From Geotalea toluenoxydans JCM 15764 (GTDB lineage: Bacteria; Desulfobacterota; Desulfuromonadia; Geobacterales; Geobacteraceae), in assembly GCF_001311985.1 (NCBI RefSeq), contig NZ_BBCJ01000018.1, forward strand, positions 1 to 64,000: a stretch of DNA of 64,000 nucleotides, in the 5' to 3' direction. The notes under the pieces were generated by a model. It was not told the origin of the DNA, ran no database searches, and saw only the letters and a program-made list of their open reading frames with translations. Shown one piece after another: positions 52,246-62,321 of this stretch. Made by a program: the position numbers and the translations under genes. Each line of letters opens with the position of its first letter. Position 1 is the stretch's first letter.

Positions 52246-52314
52246 AAATTTAAAAAGTGATTTAGGGTTGTGTGCATCACCCTTTCGTTTACCTGCATCT
52301 CCACTCGTAGTAAA

Positions 52315-52354
52315 CAGGAAAATAAAAGAAAGGAGCCGGTTGCCTGGCCCCTTT
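52315..52354 (-). terminator. Terminator of the multihaem cytochrome gene
   Basis: On the minus strand AAAGGGGCC pairs with GGCTCCTTT (plus 52346-52354 and 52329-52337; one mismatch), and is followed by CTTTTATTTT. It lies just past the cytochrome stop at 52376. Confidence 0.7.
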
Positions 52355-52375
52355 CATGCAACAATGCGCTAGAAG

Positions 52376-55300
52376 TCAATAGGTGATTGCTCGTGGCGTT
52401 CTGGTGACAGATTTTCCGCCGGAAGGATGCTGATTGCACGTGCTCCAGCTTGAGTTGTTCAGCGTATAGCAGGTTGCACCGGTTCCCGATGTCCAGCCCC
52501 CAGGGATGTATTTGGAGTTTCCCATACCAGGCATGAACCGCCTCGTCTGCTGAGAAGTATTGTTACCGTCCGTGTAGCTGGCATTGCCACCGTGAATGCC
52601 CCCCCATCCGGTTTGGCCGCAGTTGTGGCAGCCCGAGCAAGTCATGCCGGTGATGTGTCCATCGCCATTCGTACGGGCAGACAGGCCGGTTGTCCCTGCA
52701 GTGTGTGTATAATCGCTCCCGTTACCGCCGGTAATGTGAGCAGCGGTACCGCCCAGGGTTTTGCCACCTAAATCGTTGTAGATAGATCCGACATGGCATT
52801 TGAAACAGACATAATCGGTCGATGTATGGGTTGTGTCCGTGCCGCTAGCGGTCTGCAGCATATATTCGTTGGTAGAACCGTGAGCGCCGATGCCGCCTGA
52901 TGTCGCCCACTTACCGCTGGTGTGGCAGTCACCGCAGTGGATTGTCGAGGTATCGCGAATGGAAACGCTACCTCCGAGTGGGGTGAAGGTGGATACGAAC
53001 CGGTTTGGACTTGCCGAGAACAGTGGTGTCGACGATGTATACTTCTGGCCGGACACGGCGTGATGGGAGTAGTTGGTGGTAGTGAATTGCGTTTTGACAT
53101 CGATTACCCCAGGGCGTGTGACCTGATCGTAACTGTTTTTCAGGGTGTCGTTGAAGGGGTTGGTCGCCGTTCCACCCGTAATGCTTCGAACAGTAGTATT
53201 GTTGACCCCGTTGTTGTCATGACAGGCAAAACAGAAATTATCCATATTGGTATGCTCGGAACCGGTCCAGACAATAGCGGTGTTGGTGTCCACGTTACGC
53301 AGGTCAATCTGGCCGTTTTCATGCAGTGTTCCCTTGACGCCGCTGGTATCCCCCTCCATGTGCACATGGCACAGTGGCGTACGGTCAAGGTCACACCGGT
53401 GACATGGTGTGAGGTTCTGGAAAATTCTGCTGTGATTATGCGAACACCATTATTATCGATATCGGCGTTGCCCGTGTTATTTTTGAGGCCGGCGTGACAA
53501 CCGAGGCAGTCCCCGCCGGATGCCTCGACTATACCGTTAATGTGTAGAGCACGATTGGCGCCGGCAGTAAATGTGCCATCTGCATTGACATGGGAATGGC
53601 AGCCGTTACATGCAGACAAGGCTTCTGTGCCGCTGTGGGAACTGCCCGTATAACCGGTAGGGGGACAGCCATGACACATGGCACAATCACCCGTATTCGA
53701 CGGAATACCGGTAAGATAGGCAGTATTGGTCCAGGTCGGGCTGGTATCTACTCCGTTGCTTGAGCCGTTGATCATCTTTCCGCCATGGCAGTAGGTGGCG
53801 GTGCAGGTTGAAGATGCATAGGTCGGATTAGCTGTGTTCAGTACCGCATCGCCGGAAAAGACAGGCGCTGAAACACCATTCATATGGCCTACGGCAGTAA
53901 TCGTAGCTGGAACGGTATGGCAATCCCCGCAAGCAACGATGCCGGTATATGCCGCTCGTGCCGTGAGATGAGGAACATGGGCGCCGACCTTGCTATCATT
54001 CTCAGCCGTCACCTTTGTCGGCGCAGCACCGGTAGCCGCAGTGGAGTAGAACGGACTGGTTGCGGCCGAGCCGTGACAGTTCTCACAAGGAACGGTTGCC
54101 GAGTACAAGCCACCGCCCCAAACCGGTGCACCCTGGCCGTGGCATTTGCTTGCCGTGCAGTTGCCGAAGCCATTGCCGACGGCGCCATTTCCCTGGGAAT
54201 AAACGGTACCGGTGGCATAGGTGCCACTGAAGGAGAGTTCTATGGTCTTGTTCACATGGGTAGAGGTTGTAACTGATGTTTCAGTATAGCTGTTATGACA
54301 GGTTGCACAGGTGAAGTTGGCTGTTCCTTGGGCGTGTTTGACGTGATCGCCGGGGGCGGATGTATCGCTATCCATATCCAGATGGCACCCACCGCAGCCA
54401 AGGGAGGCATCGTTCCACCCTGGTGATGTATAGGCAACAGGTGTAGCAGCACCGGTGTTTGACTGGGCATTGGAATGGCAGTAGATGTTGGTGCAGGTAC
54501 CGTAGGTGGCACTAGGGGCTAATTTATTGGTATTACCGCTGATTCCTGCCGGATCGGCTCCGGTAACAGCCGGGGAATAACTGGAGGTAGAGCCGATGAG
54601 ACCGGTGGTGGAGGAGCTTAACCGCCACTGGACGCTGCCGTTGACATGGTTGAAGCTGCTTGCACCCGGATGGCACTTGGTGCAGGAGAATCCATAGTTG
54701 CCGGCACTGCTGCTGGCGTGGGTAGTATGCTTTCCGGTTGCAGGAACATTGGCCGCTGAAGCGGCGTGACAGGCACCGCAGGCCGACTGGCTGCCGTCGG
54801 TAACAATCCACGATGGATTTATTGAGCCATTGGCGCCGGTCCACTGGCCGTGGCAATAGACATTGCAGGAGGTACGGTAGCTGGTGCTGGTATTGACGAC
54901 GGTGCCGGTTTTGCTGGAAACAAAGCTGTAGGCAGGAGTGCCGCCAAGGGGCGAACGTCCGCTAAAGGAGCCGAATGCAACTGGTCCGGCAAAGCCGGGC
55001 CAGTTGCTATTGTTGATATCGAAGCCAATCTGGATGGTTTTGCTCACCGCCGGCATGGTATTGCCGCTGTGGCAAGTGGTGCACTTCATTCCTTCACCTG
55101 TCACGTGTGCTGAATGGGAACCTCCGCTGGTCGGGGGGGCGCCCAGGGCCAGTGTCGCCTCGGGGCTGGTTACCAGTGTTGCCGTACTGACAGGTGGATT
55201 ACCGTGGCAGCCGTCGCAACCGGACCCTTTAAAGCCTGCACTGTGTGGATGACAGGAAGCAGCACAATCCTGGCGGTTATAATGGGGATCGGTGCTCCGG

Positions 55301-57259
55301 TTGGCAATCTTTGTCGAACTGTACTGGTGATACAGGGTCTTGTGGTGACATACTTCGCAGACGTTGCGGGAAGCATTGGCATAGGTGGTCCTGAGATCAT
55401 CACCAAAAATCCCCTGGGTATTGGCAATTGATGCTGTCATGCGCGAGAAAAGCACAGGCCTGCTGCCAAGGGAAGTCTCAATCTGTCCGGCAACTATTTT
55501 GACGTTGCTGGTGCCCTTGTTGTGACATGTTGCACAAGTAAATCCTGTACCCCAGGAACCGTAACCTTTGGCATTTGTAGGGTCAAGATTGGTACTGCTA
55601 TGCATTAAAGGTGAATTGTTGCTATTAACCGTCGTTATAGCAGTGGCATCGGGTGGGGCAATATGAAGGTCTGCACTGGCACTGACTGTTGAGGTATTGA
55701 CAGCCCCATTTGGTGCTGCTGCTCCTGCTGTGACAGTAAAGTAAGCCGTCCCCTGATTTCCGGCTGCAATGGTGAGAGATGTTGATGAAAGTGCCGTGGC
55801 TGAGAAATCTGTGGTGTTGCTGTTGGCAAGACCAAGATTATAGATTACATTGCCACAGCTTGTGCCGATGTCCCTATTGGTCACGGTGACCGTATAGAGC
55901 ATGTTGGCACCAGCTGCGACCAGAGACGATGAAGGATTAACAGCCAGTTCCGGTATATTTGTCGTACATGTGCCACCAGCCTGTGTCGTGGCTGTAGCCG
56001 TGGCACCCGCTGAGGAATGGTTTAGCGCATCGTATGCGCAGACCCTGTAGGCATAGTCTGTACTTGCAGAGAGGCCTGTGCTGTCATTATAGCTGTTTGC
56101 CGTTCCCTGATATATGGCCGTTCCAGAGCAGTCAGCAGGAGGCGTTGTCGTAGCATCTGCTCTCACCACTTTGTATGAGGTGGTGGTATTAAGCCCGGAC
56201 CCGCTATCGCCGGCTGCTGTCCAGTTAAGGCTTATCTGGCTGCTGCTAGCTGCAGTGGCAATAAGAGAGCCATCGATCGGACCAACGTATCCACCGTTTT
56301 GCTGAGGGATGCTGAGATGGTGCTCCAGCTGGCACCATTGGTATTAGAAGCCCGCATCTGGATGTTGAGTGCAGTTCCGTTGGTGGATGACACATTGCTA
56401 GCAGTACAGGTATACGGTCCGGTTCCACTTACCGTTCCATTGGTCCAGGCCGTTCCCCCATTAATTGTATACTGGCAGGAATTTACGGCCTGAGTCGATG
56501 TGAAATTCTCGGTGATGGTGAAGGGTGAGTCCACATAGTTGCCTGACAAGGGAGTAACGGCCAGACTGCCGGCAACCTCAACCGGGACCGCAGGTGTCGA
56601 ATAGGTGATGGTGAGGGAGATGTTGTCAAGCATTCTGGTCACAGCGGCAGTGGTATCGGCAGTAGTATCGAGTACCCCTAAGACACTTAGCTTGATGCTG
56701 CTGTTTGATGGCTGCAAGGCAGCCGGGACAGCAATACCGGTGGCACTCCGTGTTGCCCATGAAGTGGTAGCGCTGAAGGGAGTTCCCGTAACGAGGGTAG
56801 TTGGATTGCCATCTGTAGCGTCAGACAGAATATAATCACCAGATTCTGAGGTGGGGTCACCCAACACATTCTCAGAGCATCTCCAATCATAGGAAGCGTT
56901 GACCGACGTGATGATGGATCCGGCAGGGACACCGAGAGACTCCCAGGTGATGCCGGTGAGGTACCAGCCGGCCGCGGAATTGAGCTTGTTTTTGCCGACA
57001 ATCCTGGATTGAATCGCGCCACCAGGATTACCACCGGTAGTTACATTCGTGTCGGTGGTGCTGATGCCGGCATTCCCGGTCCAGCTTTCGGACGTGGTGG
57101 TAAAAACATAGGTTTTGATAACACTACCGGCATGATGCTTGTCGGGCTATACCACCCTTGATAAATAAAGGTGCTCAGCAGCATGGTAAATCCTGCTATC
57201 AAGGCTATCTTAGCTCTAAGGCTAACTCCCCTGATTTTTCGTACAATAGTTTTTCCCAT
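52376..57259 (-). CDS. Exported multihaem cytochrome c with 23 haem motifs and N-terminal Ig/FN3 domains, three frameshifts
   Basis: About 1,628 residues after repair at about 57135, 56285 and 53373. ATG 57259 follows AGGTCA. The N-terminal helix (IALIAGFTMLLSTFI) is a signal peptide. The first ~400 residues contain beta domains including YTINGGTAWTNGTV and an FN3 module (QISLNWTAAGDSGSG). A module around FTVTAGAAAPNGAVN follows. The haem part carries 18 CxxCH (such as CATCH, CEVCH, CDGCH), two CxxxCH (CAASCH, CNVYCH) and three CxxxxCH (CTNIYCH, CTASKCH, CTATYCH). The slip at 53373 hides a motif (CAMCHMEGD). This is the Geobacter CxxxxCH...CxxCH family. It would act outside the cell in electron transfer. 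Confidence 0.85.
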
Positions 57260-57897
57260 GGTGACCTGACCTCTACTTTAATTTAAATTAGGTTAAAACG
57301 CGCATTAGCAGAAATTATAAAAAGTTGGCATGCATTATATAATCTTGCTTTCCTGCCTGTTTGAAACATTAGGCCATATCATAGGAACTCAACAAACGCA
57401 TAAATAATGCCAATAGCGAGTGACGTTTTTAGTATGGAGTACGAAAGCTGGAGGATAATGAGATTATCGTGGGAGAGATATTCTATTGGCGGGAAAGGCG
57501 CAAGGCAGCAGGAGGGACTACTGGAACATCCTCGAATACTTCGGAAAAGACAACATTGATATCAAAACAAAACACCTTCCTTTTTACCAAGAATTTCGTT
57601 GGTGAAAGTCTGGTGAAAGTCGGGGGGTTTTCAGGAAGCCTGCCAAAAGCAGAAAAACTGGCGGAGAGGTAGTCCTTCTAATACATATCTATCATACTTA
57701 TTTTGTTGTATTTTGCTAAAGGCATTGGCAGCAAATACCCGCAAAAATACCCTCAAGTAATTTTTCACTCACCTTTTCTTCGGAATTAAAAAATTCGTCC
57801 GGACCAAAATAAATGCGGATCAGTGATTTGTTGATACATTTTCGGGTAATGAGCAAGGTAATGCAGCGGAGAGGGTGGACGGCAGTATAAAAGCAGG
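57260..57897. other. Intergenic region before the cytochrome gene
   Basis: The stretch between the SprT-like gene and the cytochrome holds no gene I support. AT-rich sequence near the cytochrome start contains several TATAAT-like boxes and the candidate sigma-54 site listed separately. Short open frames at 57469-57672 (+) and 57716-57910 (-) have no recognisable content. The latter includes a Phe/Glu-rich stretch (SLIRIYFGPDEFF) that might be a gene fragment. Confidence 0.5.
57397..57413 (-). promoter_or_regulatory. Candidate sigma-54 promoter upstream of the cytochrome
   Basis: On the minus strand TTGGCATTATTTATGCG places GG and GC ten bases apart, the invariant -24/-12 spacing of RpoN promoters. 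TGGCA matches the -24 box, while ATGC is a weaker -12 box (TTGC expected). It lies about 140 bases before the start. No enhancer sites were identified. Confidence 0.3.
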
Positions 57898-58614
57898 TTA
57901 CTCTGCCCATTCCTCATGCCCCAGCGGTGAACGATTCAATTCCTCCCGGTGATTCCGCCAGGATGCCATAAATTGATCCATCAGAGTGATGAAACGGCTG
58001 TTGTGAGTGGGTTCCAGCAGGTGAACCATCTCATGCACTAAAACGTATTCCAGGCATGCAGGCGGCTTCTTTGCCAGTTCCGTATTGAGACGGATGTTCC
58101 TTGCCTGGCTGTTACAACTACCCCACTTCGTTTTCATCCTTTGCACAAAAAACTTGTGCACCTTAACGCCTATGAGCGGCTCCCATTTATTGATCAATGG
58201 GGGAACAGCTTCTTTGAGCTTCTCTCGATACCATTCTGCAAGTACGATTTGCTTCTGCTCGGCACTCATATCTGGACGGATCCGAAGCACCATCTTGTTA
58301 TGCTTTAGAGTCACGTAAGGCACTGCACCTTTTTCAACTATTTTCAGCAGATAGCGTTTACCCCAAACATAATGGCTTTCCCTGTCAAGATACTCTCTCG
58401 GGAATTCTCTTTCCTGCTCTTGGAGTTTTTGCTGCTGCTTTTTGATCCAGCCTAGCTTGCTGATGGCAAAGACGCGAATGGTATCGAGGTCCATCCGCTG
58501 TGGGACCGAAATGCAAACTCTGCCAGCCGGTGGATACACACTCAAGTGAATATTCTTGATGTCCTTCTTCACCACATCTATGGCAATCTCGCCAAGTCTG
58601 ATCTGGGTGGTCAT
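57898..58614 (-). CDS. SprT/YgjP-like (DUF45, M48-type) zinc metalloprotease
   Basis: 238 residues. The catalytic motif HEMVHLLEPTHNSRF is present (H-E-x2-H, then H as third ligand) near residue 198, followed by MDQFMASWRNHREELN. The N-terminal region has IRLGEIAIDVVKKDIKNIHLSVYPPAGRV and ISKLGWIKKQQ, the DUF45 start, and WGSCNSQARNIRLNTEL precedes the zinc site. This family often accompanies type I restriction genes. Here its start overlaps the stop of hsdR (TGATG), so they are co-translated. Physiological substrate unknown. Confidence 0.88.
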   Translation of the reverse strand: MTTQIRLGEIAIDVVKKDIKNIHLSVYPPAGRVCISVPQRMDLDTIRVFAISKLGWIKKQQQKLQEQEREFPREYLDRESHYVWGKRYLLKIVEKGAVPYVTLKHNKMVLRIRPDMSAEQKQIVLAEWYREKLKEAVPPLINKWEPLIGVKVHKFFVQRMKTKWGSCNSQARNIRLNTELAKKPPACLEYVLVHEMVHLLEPTHNSRFITLMDQFMASWRNHREELNRSPLGHEEWAE

Positions 58615-61600
58615 CAGTATTCTCTCTGCTTTTCAATGATGAGAAATATTCGCTCTACCTCAGTCACGTCCTGTAAAATCCCATACAGGGCAGCCTTAAT
58701 GACATTCTCCTTGGCCTGGACACCTCGCCAGCCGTCAGGCCGGGTCTGTTTGACCGTTTCATCGATTCTTATGGCAAGGTCGAGCATAGGGTCTTGAGCA
58801 ACACCCGCATAGGCAAGTGAAGGGTCGGCTGCTGCTTTAGGCCTGAGATTGTTATAGAGCGCCCGGAGTCCCGGCGTGTCAAGTTGCTCGGGCGTATTTT
58901 CGGCCTGTCCCGCCTCCACCCTCCTGGCCAGTTCAGCGATCTTCTTCAGATATTCCTCGTAGTTTTCCGCCTGTTCTTTGCGGAACTTTATGATTTCGTC
59001 CAAAATCGCCGACATTTTGTCGTAATAGGCTGGGTCATTCAGGTGTTCCTTTATGATCTTGCTGCGGACGTTGTTCTCGATGGTCTCAGCAACGGCGTTC
59101 TTGTTGCCCTTGAGTCCATCGGGCAGGCTGTTGATGGCGTTAGCAATGCCGGTCTTCACAATCAGGTCCAGCAGCGGCATGTCGTCAAATGGTGAAATCT
59201 TTCGTGGAGCGTCGGCTTCGATATAGGTGTCGATGAGGTGGCGCATGTCAGCTTCGTAAGCTTTCAGGTCCAGGCTTTCACCAGCGGCGTTGCGGATGAT
59301 CTCCCGCAGCTTGAGGTAGCTATCCAGATCCTTATTGATGCGTTTGATGTCGGTCTCGTTGTACCCGGCGTTGCCCAGTTCATCCGCAATATTGGCATAG
59401 GCACGTACCAGCGCAACCGTTGCCTTGTAGAGCGCCGCCCGTTGCGTTTCGTGCGCCTTCAGGTCTTCCGGTATCTCGGTATTGCCGCAGAAATAATGGA
59501 TATGCTCCAACTCCCCCTTGGGCGGCGCCACCGGTTCACAGAGCATGGCGATTGCTTCCAGTGCATTGTCCAGCCGCTCCCGGCCTCTGGTCATACGGTC
59601 TTGCAGTAGAATCTCGGGATCGACACCGCCAGAGCTATGATCCAGTTCAGAGGTATACACCGCGATGGCGTTCTCTACCTTCTTAAAGAGGTCCTTATAG
59701 TCCACGACATAGCCGAAGTCCTTATCTTCACCATCCAGACGGTTAGTTCGGCAGATGGCTTGAAACAGCCCGTGATCCTGCATCTTCTTGTCGATGTAGA
59801 GATAGGTGCAACTGGGCGCATCAAAGCCGGTCAGCAGTTTGTCCACCACCACCAGCAGCTTCATATTAACCGGTTGATCCTTGAACATCTTCTTGGCGTG
59901 GTCCTCGTAGGCCTCAGTGTTGGCCATGCCGGTGTTTTTCAGCAACGTGGTGTAGCTGGTATAGATGGATTCCTTGTCCGTCTCAGTATTCGCGCCGGTA
60001 TCCTCCAGGGTGATGTCTTTCGCCTGCGGATTGTAAGAGGTGATGACCGCACACTTGCCCTTGAACGGCGTCTTCTGGAACAGCTCGAAATACTTGCACG
60101 CCTCATAGATGCTGGAGGCCACCAGAATGGCGTTGCCGCGTTCATTGGAGAGGCGTGGCTTGACGCTGAAATCGAAGATAATATCTTCCACCACCCGATC
60201 CATGCGGGACCGTGAACTGAGCACGTTCTGCATGGTGCCCCACTGTTCACGCAGGGCCGCCTTCTGCCAATCGTTTAAGCCCCTTGTCTTGACGTCGAAC
60301 CAGGTGTCGATCTTGTCTTCCGAACCGAGCCGCTGGTCGATGTCCCGTGCCTCATAAATCAGGTCGAGTACCACTCCATCTTCCACACCTTCGCTGAACT
60401 TATAGGTATGGATATAGCCGCCGAACACCTCCAGGCTGGTCTGCTTGTCCTGTTTGAGTAGCGGTGTACCGGTAAAGCCGATAAACACCGCATTGGGCAT
60501 CAGCGCCTTCATGGTGCGGTGCAGCTTACCGCTCTGGGTGCGGTGGCATTCGTCCACGAACACGAAGATCTCCCCCACCGTCAGGCAGGGTTGCGCCTCC
60601 AGATCCTTGATGAACTGCTCGAAATCATCCACGCCCTTCCTGCCGAACTTGTGCACCAGCGAGCAGAGCAGGCGCGGTGTGGCCTGGCCAAGTTGGGTCA
60701 TCAGATCACGTCCGCTGCTGGCGCGCGTCATGGGATGGCTGGCAGCGGTGAAGACCCCTTCGATCTGTTTGTCCAGTTCGTCGCGGTCGGTGACGATCAC
60801 CACCCGCGCATTGGGCTTGTTCTCCAGAATCCATTTGGCCAGCAGCACCATGACAATGCTCTTGCCGCTTCCCTGTGTATGCCAGATGATACCCCCCTGG
60901 CGGCGATGGACATGCGCCTGCGCCGCTTGATACCGAAATACTGGTGTACACGCGGCAGCTTCTTCAGGCCGCCATCGAACAGCACGAAGTCATGCATCAG
61001 CTCGATCAGCCGCTCCTTGTTGCACATCTTGAGCAGGTATTTATCCAGCTTGAAGCGGCTGTTGTCCGCTTTGTCTTCCTTCCATTTCAGGAAATACTTC
61101 TCTTCCGTCTTGATAGTCCCGTACTGCAGCCCTTCGGAATCATTCCCCGCAAAGATGAATTGCACCGTGCTAAAGAACCACTCGTTAAACTGCGGCTGCT
61201 GGTTGGAAATGTTCTGGCGGATGCCGTCGCCAATGGAGATGCGACTGTTCTTCAGTTCCAGCACACCAATGGCGATGCCGTTAACGTAGAGCACCAGGTC
61301 GGGGCGGCGCTCAAGGTTGCCGCGCAGGGTGACTTCCTCGGCAATGGCGAAATCGTTGCGCTTGGCCGCATTCCAGTTAATGAGATAGACAGTCTCGGTA
61401 ACCTTACCCGCGTCGATCTTCACCGGTACGCCGTATCGCAACAGTTTGTACACTTCCTTGTTGTTATCGTAGAGGGAGCGATTGGGATTGTCCGCCTCGA
61501 TGCGCAGCTTGTAGATGGCGCTGCTGATCTGGGCCGGGGTGTAATCATTTTGGGAAAGGTAGGCTGTGAGAAGTGCTTCTTCGATGTTGCTGTTGTTTGG

Positions 61601-61702
61601 GAGGTCAGTTTTGTCGCCGAGATAGCGATAGCCGAGCTCGTCCCGGAACAGGGCGATGACGCGGTTCTGGGTTAATCTTTCTGGCTGGCCGATGGTTGTC
61701 AT
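58614..61702 (-). CDS. hsdR: Type I restriction enzyme R subunit (HsdR), frameshifted
   Basis: About 1,030 residues. The N-terminal nuclease domain carries PDLVLYVNGIAIGVLELKNS, the P-D...E-L-K variant of the PD-(D/E)xK site. A one-base slip near 60870 falls in the Walker A region; corrected text reads IIWHTQGSGKSIVMVLLAKWI. Downstream motifs include VFVDECHRTQSG (DEAD-type box), FTGTPLLKQDKQ (motif III) and DKLLTGFDAPSCTYLYIDK (motif VI-like). It cuts DNA far from the site recognised by HsdS after ATP-driven translocation. Start MTTIGQPERL 61702 follows AAAGG; upstream lies a palindromic repeat rather than hsdS. hsdM is not in the window. Confidence 0.85.
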
Positions 61703-61716
61703 TTGTCAGTACCTTT

Positions 61717-61850
61717 GTCTGAACCTTGATTTACAGGATTTTCTTGAATGTCTGAACCATGATTTATAGGATTCAAGGATTGCCTTAATTTTTCAGGTTA
61801 ATCCTACAATCAGGAAAATCACGGTTCAGACAGTTTATCACGGTTCAGAC
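61717..61850. repeat. Palindromic repeat element A (GTCTGAACC family)
   Basis: The element has GTCTGAACC at 61717 and 61750 on one side, and GGTTCAGAC at 61823 and 61842 on the other, giving nested inverted ends around a short AT-rich core (AGGATT...AATCCT). Reading on the minus strand it supplies the final codons of the GxxExxY gene (RLNRDKLSEP). It lies between hsdR and that gene. Confidence 0.75.
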
Positions 61851-62214
61851 GGTTATTATGCACCCTCTTGAACTCCAGGCTCCTTGCGCCAAAGTTGATC
61901 AGCAGTCCGATCTCCATCTGATACGCTTCAAGGTAATTCATGGCCTGCGCCAAGTGAACATCCTCAAGCCGGATCAGCGCCTTCAATTCGACCATTACCA
62001 ATTCTTCAACAAAGAAGTCAACCCTGCGGGTGCCGATTTGCTGTTCACGGTAATGAATCAGCATCTCTTTTTCCCGTTCAAAAGCAAGGTTGAATAAAGG
62101 CAGCTCGATTGCCAACGCACGCTGGTAAATGACTTCCTGAAATCCGTTGCCTAGTGTTGAGTGAACCTTCATGGCTGCGGCGATGATTCGTTTTGTTATG
62201 TCGGAGTGGAGCAT
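61819..62214 (-). CDS. GxxExxY protein
   Basis: 131 residues. The family name motif is visible as GNGFQEVIYQ around residue 22, preceded by ITKRIIAAAMKVHSTL. Next come HYREQQIGTRRVDFFVEELVMVELKAL, with the E-x-K-like pattern of PD-(D/E)xK nucleases, and AQAMNYLEAYQMEIGLLINFGA. Start ATG 62214 follows GGAGG by seven bases, and that ribosome site lies in repeat element B. The last residues RLNRDKLSEP come from repeat element A. Such genes often sit within repeats and defence or restriction loci; activity is not established. Here it splits hsdR from hsdS. Confidence 0.85.
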   Translation of the reverse strand: MLHSDITKRIIAAAMKVHSTLGNGFQEVIYQRALAIELPLFNLAFEREKEMLIHYREQQIGTRRVDFFVEELVMVELKALIRLEDVHLAQAMNYLEAYQMEIGLLINFGARSLEFKRVHNNRLNRDKLSEP

Positions 62215-62321
62215 GTCAGAACCTCCGTCTGAACCATGATTTATAGGATTTTGGGATCACCTTGATGGATAACATCAATAAATCAGGATAATCCTTTAAT
62301 CAAGAAAATCATGGTTCAGAC
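62215..62321. repeat. Palindromic repeat element B (GTCTGAACC family)
   Basis: GTCTGAACCATGATTT (62227-62242) is the exact inverse of AAATCATGGTTCAGAC (62306-62321). An extra GTCAGAACC precedes it at 62215. The core again has AGGATT and AATCCT. On the minus strand the element provides the stop and last residues of HsdS (RLNHDFLD) and the GGAGG ribosome site of the GxxExxY gene. Confidence 0.8.

Noticed and set aside
52376-53365. Last part of the cytochrome as a separate gene starting MHMEGD
   Set aside because: The apparent start is the middle of a CAMCHMEGD haem motif hidden by a missing C at about 53373; the two parts form one protein.
57469-57910. Short open frames at 57469-57672 (+) and 57716-57910 (-)
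   Set aside because: Neither has a convincing ribosome site, domain, or conserved-looking composition. They lie in an AT-rich promoter-like gap.
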